Below, in pieces: positions 12,930 to 61,918 of a stretch of DNA of 64,000 bases. The notes beneath the pieces were generated by a model. The model saw only the letters and a list, made by a program, of their open reading frames with translations. It searched no databases and was not told the origin of the DNA. The position numbers and the translations under genes are program-made. How positions within the stretch are numbered: the stretch's first letter is position 1; each line of letters starts with the position of its first letter. Origin of the DNA: Phylloscopus collybita (lineage: Eukaryota; Chordata; Aves; Passeriformes; Phylloscopidae); NCBI GenBank assembly GCA_027886175.1, contig JAJNNQ010000024.1:31227001-31291000 (forward strand). Reading direction: 5' to 3'.

Positions 12930-15900
12930 GTCAATTCTGCCCTTGGAATGTATCCCATTCTCAGCCTTTTTCCTCCGTTTCTTTTTCCTATTTGATTTGT
13001 TTGGATTGATAATTCAGAAAGATCACATTGTGATCACCTCTGCAGACATGTTTCAGTGCTGACAGTAGCAGTGTGGAACCAGAGGATGCTTTTCCCTATC
13101 TGAAGCTCATTCTCACAGATGTTGCTACACAGACCTGCCAGAGTAAGCAATGTAAAGTCGTGGGGAGGAGCCTCCTCCCTGAATAAACACAATTCATGAG
13201 AGGAGAATGCATCTGAAGGTCTTGTAAAATCATGGAGCCCTCAGGAGCAGTAGCATTTATTTGTGGTTTTGCATAAATTTCAGGATGAACACTTCATTTT
13301 AGCCTGTGAATTTTTGGAGGGGTATGTCACTTTTTAAAATGCTTTCAAAGCAACTCTGCATTGTGTGAGAATTGGGTCCATCTATTTCAGAAGTCTAAAA
13401 TAAGGTAGGGAATAGTGATTTATGTGTGAAACCTAGTTGGGGTCAATTTTCTATCTATGAACAAGAATCTTCATTTTTCTGTGCCTCAGCTTCTCCATCT
13501 GTAAAAGATCATCATTTCAGAGCCATAAACAAAGGGTACTTCACCAAAATCTGGTGAAGTAACATTTCCAAGGGCTTGAGATACTCACACAGAGGTGATT
13601 AGAGAATATAAAAATATGACTGGGAACAGAAGTGGAATAAACAAAGTGCTAAAACACTTGAATGAGAAATGCTAACAGTGAATTTGTTCACTCTGGGTGG
13701 CAATTCATTTCACAGATCTAATATCTGCCTTTGGGTCCAAACAAATTGAATCCTGCACGGCTGAGAGAATAGATCAGATCTTATGGTCCTTCTTACAGGA
13801 CAAAACCCAGACTGTCTTCTACAAAGCCACTCCTAACATGGAAATGAGATGAGTCTTGAACTGACAATTTCCTGAGACTTGAAAGAAATCTTATGCTTCA
13901 TCTCCCTTGTTCTATGGAAATTCATTACTCATTGTCATGGAAATCTTTGAAAATCCTGTAGTTTCCTATTATCTCTCAGTTTTTCACTAATAAAATATCT
14001 GTGGCTCTGCTGTGTATTTCTAGCTGTTGAAGTGTTTCTGGCACATTTGATGTGGTGTGAGAGACAATAAGGAAATTGTGTGTTGCAGGAGAGACTGCTC
14101 TTCTCAGTGCTGTGGTGAAAGAAATCATCAGTTTGGTGAAGGTGATAATGGAAAAGGGAGATGATGTCAAGAATCCTTGAGCCACTTAATAAATCTTCAG
14201 TCACAACTGTTACAATCTCATCTACTTTGGTATTCACCTGTGAGTTAAACTGCTGTGCTTTCTTTATTTCTGACATGGGGTCTCTGCAACTGTCCACCTT
14301 TTCTTCCTCTTTCTATCAACCTGTCTAATCAATAGCATGTCCGTGTCTCTTCCATAAATCCTAATTTCAGAATTGCCAAGGAAGACAAATCTTGTCAGAG
14401 AACTTTTCTGCAGAAGTTTGGTCTTAAAAAAGGAAGCAGTTTTTTGTCCCCGTACCCATATGGAACTATGACCTGTAGGGAAATGCCTGTCTGAGCCTGC
14501 AGGCAGCCTGATACAGTGAAAAGAAACAGAAAACTTTAATCCTGTAAGATAATGGTACTGACAAGAGCTGTTAATAACTTCACTGTCACCCATTACAACA
14601 CTAATACAACTAATCTGAAACTTCATACCATGCTTTCTCTCTCATACCGTGCCCCAAAACATCAGCTCTTCATATGCAACTATGAAAACATTCTGCAACC
14701 TCAACTGTGAATAGAAATATGCAATATGAGGTCCTGATGTCTGTGGAAAGTGATTCTAAACGAAAGTCAGCATAAAAAAAATACCAAAAGAACCCAAAAG
14801 GGCAGATTGTGCAAATGCATCCACATTGTTAATAATGTTTCCTTTTCAAATGGAACTGTTGTTCTGTGGGTCCAGATGAATTGTAAGGTAACATTTGACA
14901 TCAGACATGGCTTCATGGTTTGCCCCTTCAATTAATACAGATGGCTTTGTGACAGTGATATTATTAATTTAAAATTCAGATGTCTGAACATATGTATACA
15001 TGAAATATTCATATAATCTATTATCTACCCTTCTGAAATTGAAAAGCATTGCCTCAGAGTGCACAGACTTGTGATTCTCTTTCCAAGGATGTCTTTCCAA
15101 TTTCTTTTTCATGTGGATGCATTTCCCTCTTCCATTCTCTCCTACAGTCTTCGTGTCATGTCACATCACAGCACGCCACATCATCTCATCTCACCTAATC
15201 ATGTGCTTCAAAAAAGCATACAAGTCACAGACAGCAGATATTCAAAAAGGCCTCAAAAATACAATAACAAAAAAGGGGTTGAAATTTGATAAGAAAAAGT
15301 ATGGGCTGAGTATCAGGAAATATTTGTGATAGTATGGAACTGGGGATGTAAAGCATTAGGCACTGAGCAGACAAATCCCTGCTCACATAAATTAGAGTAG
15401 ATAAAGTAAAGAATTATTATTAATATGCTAACACTCAGTAAGTCTCTCTCTTGACACAAAACATCTGTCTATGATAAAAATAACCCCACTCTTTGAAATG
15501 CTGGAACACCTCTGCTGCCAGGATTTGGCAAGGAAGAGATGGAAGATCAGCACAGTGCCTTGTTGCTGGAGAGAACAATCTTTTCGTTATACTGCTAATC
15601 TGAATTACCCCTGAAGAGCAGAAAATTTCTGCAGGACAGGTGGAAAAGAATGCAAATCCAAAACAATTTTTTTTTGATTTCCACATTTCATTTCTGTTTT
15701 CACTTCTCCAGATTCTGTAGCTTGCTTGTTGCATTGCTTCTTCCTACAATGCTGGGTTTTTTCCTGAAGATACTACTGGGCTGAACTGTCATTTGATAAA
15801 AACTGGAATAATGCAATAAATTCCAGTATTTTATTTCTATTAGTCAACCGGCCACTCTATTTAGTAATTGTCAATGAGTGTAAGGAAATAAAAAGAGAAA

Positions 15901-16785
15901 TTTACTATTACTTTTATACTGACACTTCAATTCACTTTTAAGCCAAACACCTATGTGGCATATATATGTATATACCTGTGGTGTGTACAGAAACATGTAC
16001 TTTGTGCTTATATATGACTGTACTTTGTGTATACTACATTTTTGCTTCCATTTCTTTCCTGGGAACATCAAAATCTTCTCCTACTAAAACTAACATCGTA
16101 GATCTTTCCATCTCATTGAGTTTTCAATATTCTCCTTTAAAACTGTTACTGGACCATTGCCTAAATTCCAATTGAAAAAGCATGAAAATTTCTTGAAGAG
16201 GGTAATTTGTCTCTCCATGTAGATACTTAATAAAAGCAACTTTTCAGAGATTTAGACATTTTTCAAATCAAATCCGCTACAGATGGTGGTCTAATCTTAC
16301 TCTTGATTACTTCACTGTAAATATAGTGACATTTCATTGAAGTAAAGGCATTTTAAGTGAACTATTTTATGAGGAAAAAAAATTCTGTGTAAATAGAGCC
16401 ATTATGAGGCTGATGAACTCCTTTACATCCTACTCACACTATAAAATAAGATTGAAGTGGGACGTAAGCCTTGCACTGTGCATGATGAACTTCTCTTACA
16501 CGATGAATGCTAAGTAGATGCATCCACTCAGGTTCTGTATTGCCCTGCTAAAAGAGGCCATGAGTAAGAGCTAAGATTATAAACAGGAGTTATGATTAAT
16601 ACAAACAGTTCCTTTCCCCTCTTGTTTGCCCTTTCTAATGTTTGTAAATAATTATTTTGTTATGCTTCCATTTGCATTTCATTACATGAATAGTTCTTTC
16701 TCTCCATCCACCAAAATCAAGGAGACATTTCTCTTTTAACTCCTGCACTAAAATGAACTGCTGAAAATACCCCCCTGTCATAAAT
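12930..16785. other. Gene-poor 3' flank, 12.9-16.8 kb
   Basis: No recognised repeat family. Two overlapping 120-codon minus-strand frames at 13935-14297 and 14264-14626 have no recognisable domain. A 10-bp inverted repeat lies at 13537-13561. Confidence 0.55.
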
Positions 16786-16789
16786 TACC

Positions 16790-17320
16790 TCTGGCTGTAT
16801 GGCTTTGCAGAAAAGAGTCTGGGGATACTGATGGACCACAAGTTGAACATGAGCCAGCAATGTGCCCTTGACACCAAGAAAGCTAATCCTGGGCTGCATT
16901 AGTCAGAATGCTGCCAGCAGATTGAGAGAGGTGATCCTTCCGCTCTGCTCAGCTTTGGTGAGGCACCACCTGGAGTCCTGCATCCAGATCTGGGCTCCCA
17001 AGTTAAGAGAGACATGTAGCTGCCACACAGAGTCCAACAAAAGGCCACTAAGACAATTTAGGGAGTGGAGTTTCTTTCCTATGAGGTGAGGCAGGGAGAC
17101 CTGGGACTGTCCAACATGTACAGAAGTCTGAAGGGCGTGTTTGAAGAAGGCAGATCTAGACAGGCTCTTTCAGTGGTGTCCAATGACAGAAAAAAACCCA
17201 GTCAGCATGAACTAAAGCACAGCATGTTCCATCTGAACATCAGGAAATGTGTTTTACTGGGAGGGTGATAAAGCACAGGAGCAGGTTGCCTAGAGATGTT
17301 GTAAAATCTAGATTTGCTGC
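16790..17320 (+). mobile_element. CR1 LINE 3' region
   Basis: CR1 blocks in order: 'ctgatggaccacaagttgaacatgagccagcaatgtgcccttg', 'aagaaagctaatcctgggctgcatta', 'ttccgctctgctcagctttggtgaggcaccacctggagt', 'agcatgttccatctgaacatcaggaa' and 'gcacaggagcaggttgcctagagatgttgt'. The extreme 3' end is lost. Outside EPHB5, in its 3' flank. Confidence 0.88.
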
Positions 17321-19051
17321 ATTTTTAGTCATTCTGAGGCTGTAAATCCAAAGCAATTTCTTACTTTAGAATTCTTCATGGCTTTGCTTCTTCGTGTCTT
17401 ATGTATTTACTCAGTCTCTAAGTTCTTACTCCCTTTTTCTTCTCTTTTGAAGAACATAAATCTTTCATTTGCTCTGTCTTTACTCTCTGCTATGACTTGA
17501 TTCTTGTCAAAATAATTTTCTCTCTCTTTCAGGGAGCCCCCCTCCCCCAGATTCCTTTACTGTTTTTGCCTTCAGCAAATAATTCTGGAATGTTGTTGTG
17601 GGAATTTCAAATGAAGTGGTGGTGTGTAAATGGAGACATTTGTTGACACAGAGTTCTCCCTCTGGATCACTTGAATGGTACTTTTCAACCTCATGGTGAA
17701 AAATATTCAGTCTTAGACACTGGTACACTACAAACTTGAAGAAAACGAAATTAATTCTCCAGTTTACATTAACTGATTAGGGATAAATCTATACTTCTTT
17801 TTTTACCTATGGCATCATCTAAGCAGATGATTAAACAAGACAGAGGAGATTCTACTAATGCATCCTTGACCTGACTTGGTATGCCAAAAAAAATGAAAAA
17901 GCAGAGGAGATTGATGACATCATGGATAAATGGCTTAAGAACTTAAGAGTAGTTCAGTATTGTGGGATCTTGACTACAATGGATCAGTTTGAAGAGAGGA
18001 CTGGAAGGGGGTGTATGTTATTTTTTGTATCTATCATCAGCTTAAAAGACTTGGTAATTCACGTGGCACATTCCTACATGTATGGATCACAGATCCCAAA
18101 TGATGTATGGACAACCATCAAGCTGCTATGATGAAACACACACATCACAGCCCTCTGCAATCCAACAGCACAGTCAGTTTGACAAATGACAGGATAATTT
18201 TACAGCATGGCCATCCAGATCCACTAAAAGATCTGAACACCTAAATGCCTGAGCCTGTGATCCATAGTTCCTCCAGCTGATCTATTTCAGTTTCAGAGAG
18301 GATGTAGTTTAAGAATTTTTTGACTGAGTTATTTTAGACCCTAGGATACTGCTGCTATGCTTACCCATCAGATCACACATATGCGACTTAGAGTTTATCC
18401 CATCTAGATTTGCTCTGGCTGTACCTTGTAAGGGATCTATCTGATAGGTACTTTCTCAAAGCAGACATGGAAAACATGGAAATGTTTTATGGGATACAAA
18501 CCAGCAGCCATGAACCAGCATCTGGCAGATGGTAAAGCCTACCTTTGATAGGGGCCATTAGGGATTAATAAGTTCTGGATCACTTTCATTTTTAGACATC
18601 TTGTATTTGTAACTCCTGGTTCTAATTAAAAAATGCTATAAAAATATGGCCCAGGATTTGTAACTCCTCTGCCCCTGGAGTTTCGCCAAACTGAAGTCAC
18701 AGGTTCATTCCTTGTTGTAGTTAAGAAGGGCTTACAACCCAGGAACAGCTAGATGCTGGATTCTTCCAAGGAGGTGCTGAACAAGCAAGGAAAAACTGTG
18801 TTTAGGGAGGAGGTGGCAGACACTGATATATTTTCTTTAATTCAGGCGGTTCCTGCAAATACTTCCTTTGAGATTTGGATAGCAAAGTTCTCAAAAAATT
18901 GATCTTATGTAGTCCAGACTTGACTTATGGATCACTTTGTGGTCTGTTAGACTGAAAATAGTGATTAAAAACTGCTTAGCACTACAAAATGCCAATGTGA
19001 AGACTTACTTTTTGGAAACTCTTCTCTAAGGGTAGTGCCTGACAGCTGGGG

Positions 19052-19071
19052 AAAAAAAAAAAAAAAAAAAA
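19052..19071. repeat. Poly-A (20 nt)
   Basis: Uninterrupted run of 20 A. No recognised element upstream. Confidence 0.97.
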
Positions 19072-20435
19072 GTGCACTTTCTATCTACATAGAATGGGTT
19101 TCCTAAAAAAAAACATTTACGTCAGATGGATCAGAGTGTCCTGATTGAGTCAAAGAACTCAATTGTGAAAGGCTTACTGTGATCTGTGGGTGAATAAGCA
19201 GCAGTCAGTGTAAGAGGCTGATTTCCTGTCCATGGAGAGTATTAGTGAGACTGGTTCTATCTGTTCTTCATGTTCTCTTCTTAGAAAGGAAGGCAGAAAA
19301 TGTGATGGAGAACCATAACAAGGATGGGAGGACAAAACAGGATGTGTGACAGGAAGATATATAAATATTTCCTTTTATAGAATATAAAGAAGCAAGTATG
19401 TGACCCAATGATGGTGGGAAATGCAGAAGTATCATATTACAAACAGCTCTTTATCCAAATTGGGTAATATACAAAAGGTGCCAGGCAAACTGCAATTAAA
19501 AATTATCACAGCCAAAGGAAAAAACAGTCCAAGGTATTTTGTAGATTCATTATTCCTGAATTAACCAAGATTAGATGCCTTTCTAGCAAAAATTGTTCAC
19601 TCAAATGTAAGTTAAACTCAATAGTGGGTCAAGAGGTGAATTGTACTGTCCTGGAGGATAAAGATCAATGTTCCCTCTTCTACCTTAATAGTAGAGACAG
19701 TAAGGCACATTATAATTACTGTCTTTTCTAACACACAACATGAATAGATCTATTTTTAAAGAGCTTATTTCAGATAAATCCTTGTCATTCATATCTGTCT
19801 AACCAGCTGACTCCTCTGAATAAAACTGATTTTTCTTATTTTTAATCTCCTGTTCACTTGCAGAGCTAGTATAGTTCAAAGAGCACAGAGTCTGATCTCA
19901 GCAACAGAATTGTTTATAAATGATCAATCTCTTCCAGCTGTCCAAATGCATATGAAGTAGTAGGTTTGGCTAAAAGTGTCCAAAATGCAATGAGAGTTGC
20001 ATAGATGTAACTCAAATTCCAGTTGTAGCCAGCAGCCTGTGTAGTTTCTAGTGTCAGTGTAAACTGGAAAAAATCCTTACTTAGCATGGCCTGAATTTAA
20101 GGAATTAGTTTTCAGAAGCAAACAACTTTATCACTGTCAGCTAAGCACACTTGGTCTTGTATAAGAGACATAAACAACAGGCCAAACTATTAACTATTTG
20201 GGGCATAGATGTCAACCCACTGCACTCATACTTGTGAGTTGCTCTTGCAGCACTTGAGTAAAAGACCACGTTACTCTGTTTGTTTGAGGAACAGAGGTCA
20301 TGGAAGAAACCAGAAGGAAATCTCAGTATGTTTTCACGAATCTGCATGTTTCAACTGAGAATACTTCAGGAAGAGAATTTTCTCATCACCTGGGAAAGGG
20401 AAATGAAATAGCTAAACTCCAAGGGTTTTTGAGGG

Positions 20436-20488
20436 CAGTTCTGTACTTCAGCACACCGGGACACTTCAGTTCTGTATTTCAGCACACC
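20436..20488. repeat. 31-bp tandem duplication
   Basis: CAGTTCTGTACTTCAGCACACC at 20436-20457 and the same with one change at 20467-20488. Confidence 0.9.
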
Positions 20489-20934
20489 AGGGGGAGCGAT
20501 TCCTCTTTGAACAGATCCCAGTTACAGCTCTGCAAGGTCTAGAAGGCACGGTGGCCTTTCATGAGCTCAGCGCAGCCCTTTCAGCAACCCTGAAGTGGAA
20601 CAGCTTTACACAACGAGCACGATGACCTTGAATGCCACAACTAAATGTAAATTCTGAGAGAGCTGCCGTTTTTCCCATATAGATTTGAAGAGTGAAGGAT
20701 TAGACTAGCTTTCAGGTAGAGCAATGAGGTTTGCTCTTCCACGCTATCTTTTAAAGATATCTGAAGTTTCAAATTTATGTGTGATCTGCAATTCTCCAGA
20801 TGCCTGGTACTTGTGAATAGTTGTTAACACATAACAAATGTGATCAGCTGTTTGCATTGCCCCTCTAGCATTACCTGGCTTCAGAAAGAGAATGTTTCAC
20901 TTTTGTCCTGCCTAGCTGGACAAAACACCTACAC

Positions 20935-21050
20935 CTACCATACCTACTGTAGGCAGTAGGCTACAGGCAGTAGGCAGCAGGCTGCATCTCTAGGTGTAGA
21001 AGACATGAACTTCATGTAGAAGACATGAATTCTTCATGAAGAAGAATTGT
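20935..21050. repeat. Cluster of short direct and inverted repeats
   Basis: GCAGTAGGC recurs three times (20950-20985), followed by GTAGAAGACATGAA twice and an inverted TTCATG/CATGAA block. Likely replication-slippage products. Confidence 0.8.
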
Positions 21051-21428
21051 ATAGCCAACTGGTGAGAAAATTCAAGCTGGTTACCTTCACTTGGAATAGC
21101 CCACAGGCAGACTTTTTGGCTGGAATCATGACCAAGGAAGATCCAGTGGTAGGGACAGCTCTACCCTTGTTTGTTTAGTAAAGCCAAGTTCCTTGGTGAT
21201 GTTCACCATTTCTCACCACACCCACAGGTTTCATTCAGCCTCATAACATACAAATTGTCTGGGACTAGCTACAGCAGCAGCTTTCTTTCTAGACAGTCCT
21301 AGGTGCTGAATATATTTGTGCTAAACAGATCGACTCTTTCAGAATATCTCTCCATTGAGCAGCTTGTGCTCAATTAGCCCTAATACACTCTTGCTGAAGC
21401 ATGCACTAAGATTACACCCTTCAATTTT

Positions 21429-21458
21429 AAACAAACAAACAAACAAACAAACAAACAA
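21429..21458. repeat. (AAAC)n microsatellite
   Basis: Seven perfect AAAC units. Confidence 0.97.
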
Positions 21459-22755
21459 GAAACCAGGGACTTCAGCCATTTCACCTGCACATGCATTGAT
21501 GCTACTTGGGTGCAAAGCAAAGAAATCACTGTGTAAGTCGCACTGTCATTGAGCCCTTCCTTAAAATCATTTCAGGCATGGAAGCAAAAAATCTTAGCTT
21601 ACGTGCTTGTCTTTGAACACTCTGGTGAGCAGGGCCTGCTTCTGGCAGAAACATGCCATGGCTTAGTGAGGCAGGAGTGCACAGGCATGTAGCTCCTGGC
21701 TGAGAATTTCACTTGGCTGCCAAAGCAGCATAGGTGGGAACTTGCTTGCCCAACGTGCTCTCTGGCAGCACATAACATTAACTGACATCCTGGTGCAGAT
21801 CCAATTATCTGTCTGGGAGGCTGTCCAGCAACAGACACCAAAAAGACAGGTTCAAGGAACCTCATCAGGAATAATTACAAAACAGCTTGCCTTAAGGTGA
21901 AGTTTCTTCCTGTTTCCAGACAGTGAAAAGTTGGTGTTCAAGCCCAAAAGACATTAATCTTTGAAATATATTCTTTCTAGCTATAGTTATGACTCTTCTG
22001 AGCTTTCATACAAATGCCTAACACCCTTAAGGTCTGTCCACTGATCCCTGTGCATTTAGTTTATTCATTACTCTTGTACACTGCCTGTTACAGAAATCAT
22101 ATGGAATAAAGGTGGGCAATAACTTGTTAGTCTCCAGCTGCTTCTCTGGCAAAGAACTCTGTAAGACCTTTTTGGCATGGTTTCGCACTCTTCTGGTGAA
22201 GGGCAGGTATCAGGTGCCTAGGTGAGCCCACTTCTTTCCCTCCTCATTCTCATGCCTACCTGTTGAGGGTGCTTATATACTGTAGAACATCTCAGATGAC
22301 TGTGGAAACAGAATGTACAATTTCTGGTTTCAGAGAAAAGTAAGATCAGGGTATTTCTAATGCTTTTGTCATGACTGCCTTTCCTCCATGCTTGCAGAGC
22401 TAAGGAGTGACATGATGGCAAGTAACACAAGCTGCATTCCAACTTGAGAACCTTTGCATCCCAAACTGTGATGCAAAGAGAGGATTACTGTTATTTAATA
22501 ATAATTATTAAGAGAAAAAATGCCTGAAAATTTGGAACACACTGAGAATAAAGAGAATGGAGACACTTCTTACAGAAAAGAGTTATCCATTTGCACTGAA
22601 ACGTAATGCCAAGCCTGGTCCTTGTGCAGTTCTAAGCCTCACTGTCAACACAACAGAATTCAGGCAAGGCTCCCATTTAATCTCCTGTTGTACAAAGAGA
22701 GAGAGATGTTTTTTTCTGCATATAAATTTCTACTAGCCTGAAAAGAGATGACAGA

Positions 22756-22805
22756 ATTTGATCTAGATTGCTAATCTCTCCTGAGATTAGCAATCTAGAT
22801 CAAAT
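22756..22805. repeat. Perfect 23-bp inverted repeat with 4-nt loop
   Basis: Arms 22756-22778 and 22783-22805 are exact reverse complements (ATTTGATCTAGATTGCTAATCTC) around TCCT. No transposon terminal motif or transcription signal recognised beside it. About 2.2 kb past the EPHB5 stop. Confidence 0.97.
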
Positions 22806-24574
22806 AATCCTGACCACTCAAGGCATGGAAAAGAAAGGCTGCCTTGTTTCCCCAAATGGCACACAGAATTCCTAGAATACACTCATATATGAAGATGCAT
22901 ACATGCACTGTTGTCCTCTGGTGAATATATATGGAAGGTGCTAGAGACCACAGATTCCCCTCAACATCTTGTGCTCAATATGCTTCCTGAAGAGGACAAC
23001 ACTTGTTCTGTCTCAGATGCCGTGGGTGGAGCTGACAGTCAGTCAGCATACATGTGACTGGATGTGTGAGTATTACAAGTTTCCAGAAACCCCTTAAAAA
23101 GCACAGACTGAGATTTTCTAGGTTGGACTCTAGTCAGATGTGGTTCGGGGTTTTTTTAATCTTCACACTCTCTTTGTATTGCCATGAATGTTTTATTCAT
23201 GTTTCCTTTTATTGTTTTTATATTGACTTTTTTATATCTTGAAAAATGCACTGCTGTTTTCCCTCTTCAGCTAAAAAAAATTAAAAATAACATTAATGCT
23301 GTAACAACGAGTCTGAACTGCACTGGCTATTCCAGTGCAACTATTCTAGAGCACCTCCCATCATACTGTCAGACTCTTCAGTCACTCTTAAACGTGGCTT
23401 CTTGGTCTTCAATCGTTAGGTTGACTGGGGGAATCTTTAAATCCATACAGGAGTAGTATGTAAAGAAGTTGTGATGTTCCAACCTTGACAGGTGGAGAAA
23501 TACATGACGTTCATGCCTACTTCACAGTAGCCAACAGAGGAGCACAGATCAGAACAGCTGGGGTTATTTCCTCTCTAGACACACAGAGGGTCTCGTAACT
23601 GGGGTCTTGTTTACCCAGGTCATTTCCACTTCCCTTCCCCTCCCTACATGTTGATGAGGTAGACAAGTGTATAGTTCATGAGTTTTCCTCTTGAGCTCAA
23701 CTTCATAGGGATAGATAGAGAGATACAGTCCCAATGCTCTGCTCCTTCTTGAAGCAGGTTTTCCCATAAGCAGGTACTAGTCTGTCTGAAGGGATACATA
23801 AGCTCTGCCATTCTGGTCACTCTCATGTCCCTGTACCAAACAACATTGTTGATCCCAAGAACACTGTTAGCCCTTTTTTAAGGACTGAAGTGACTTACAG
23901 GACTGGTACTATTCCCTGATGTCTCTTGACAAAAACTTGTGAGAGTTTACCTCACTCATTCCAACTGTCTGTTTGAAGTTGACCACTGCATGTCTGCATT
24001 TTCTTCAAACACAATATCCAAACAACTGTGCCTTAATACCTAGGCTAGGGTGAGAAAAAGAGGAAGTATTTTTCAACAGCAAAGGGTTTCCGATTTTTTC
24101 ATTCTGCTTTTCACAGTAAGGGGCTCAGAAGAAAATGGAACCCAAGATCTGGTTACTTAGGATTTCAGAGTATCACAGGTTATGCCTTTCCTCATAAGAA
24201 TGGGCTTGCGAGAACCAGAACCTATTTGTTTCCTCCTTCACTTGCAGATCTTACAGGATGGAATCTAGAAATTGTTATTTATTCATTCTGCTGCAGTCCC
24301 ATAAATAGAAATGGACTGGTTCTTCACATCAGCACGAAAGATTAGCAATTCCCATCATGGAGCAGACTCAAGAACTGCACACGAAATAGCATTGAATTTC
24401 GAACCCTTTACTCTGAACCTGTTTACCAGGTGACATCTGTTTTTGCTTACCACATACTGTGCACTAGCTGGAACTTCAGTTTCAAACTGAGCTGGCACAC
24501 CAAGTGATAGCCTGATGCTCATCTCCTCTGAGGAATAATCTCTCACACCACGATGGCATTCTTCTGAAAAAAAA

Positions 24575-25004
24575 TGCTAATTTTTTGTTGCCTTTATTAT
24601 GTCTTTGCAGCTTTGCTGGGCTCTCAGCCATAAATAAAGCTTGCTGATGACTTTGTAAAGTTGTCAGATACCTTTTGTTGGCAGACAATAGGCAACAGGT
24701 GCTTGTGATCTGTCCAAGCCATTATTCCATCTCTGCCCCATGTTATTATAACCTTCCCTCCCCAAACCCATTCCCAATGTATGACATCAGCCACATGTAA
24801 TTGTCACCAGTCACTTGGTTCTGCTTTCAAATCATGGCAAGGCTTTGTTTTTGTTCATGGAACAGGACACATAGTGTGCACTCTCTGGGTGCATTAAGTC
24901 TTCAAGTAGCATACTGACATCTTTTTCTTACGTTGAAAATCCCTCTTAATTCCCCCAGAACCTTTCCAGAGTCTGAGACTAGTGGAATGAGGATGAAGTA
25001 AACA
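24575..25004 (-). other. EPHB5: Probable EPHB5 3'UTR with poly(A) signal
   Basis: Sequence after the stop codon in transcript direction. The first AATAAA on the minus strand lies at 24593-24598. About 30-50 nt beyond it is a GT-rich stretch (around 24545-24560, reading CATCGTGGTGTGAG) that could be the downstream cleavage element, giving a 3'UTR of about 430 nt. A second AATAAA at 24278-24283 could serve a longer form. Brain-expressed receptor genes often have longer 3'UTRs, so the extent is uncertain. Confidence 0.4.

Positions 25005-61918
<36,914 letters not shown>

Larger units (their letters stand above)
17335..24570. other. Gene-poor 3' flank, right part
   Basis: AT-rich intergenic sequence. 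Contains A20 (19052-19071), a 31-bp tandem duplication (20436-20488), a short repeat cluster (20935-21050), (AAAC)n (21429-21458) and the 23-bp hairpin. No exon of a known gene recognised. Confidence 0.7.

Noticed and set aside
13070..13143. Possible second plus-strand exon after 12813-12925
   Set aside because: Open with AG/GT borders, but its open frame is out of phase with the first segment, giving an immediate stop when joined.
13935..14626. Two overlapping 120-codon minus-strand frames
   Set aside because: Different frames, no recognised family and no consistent splice borders; kept only as a note on the region.
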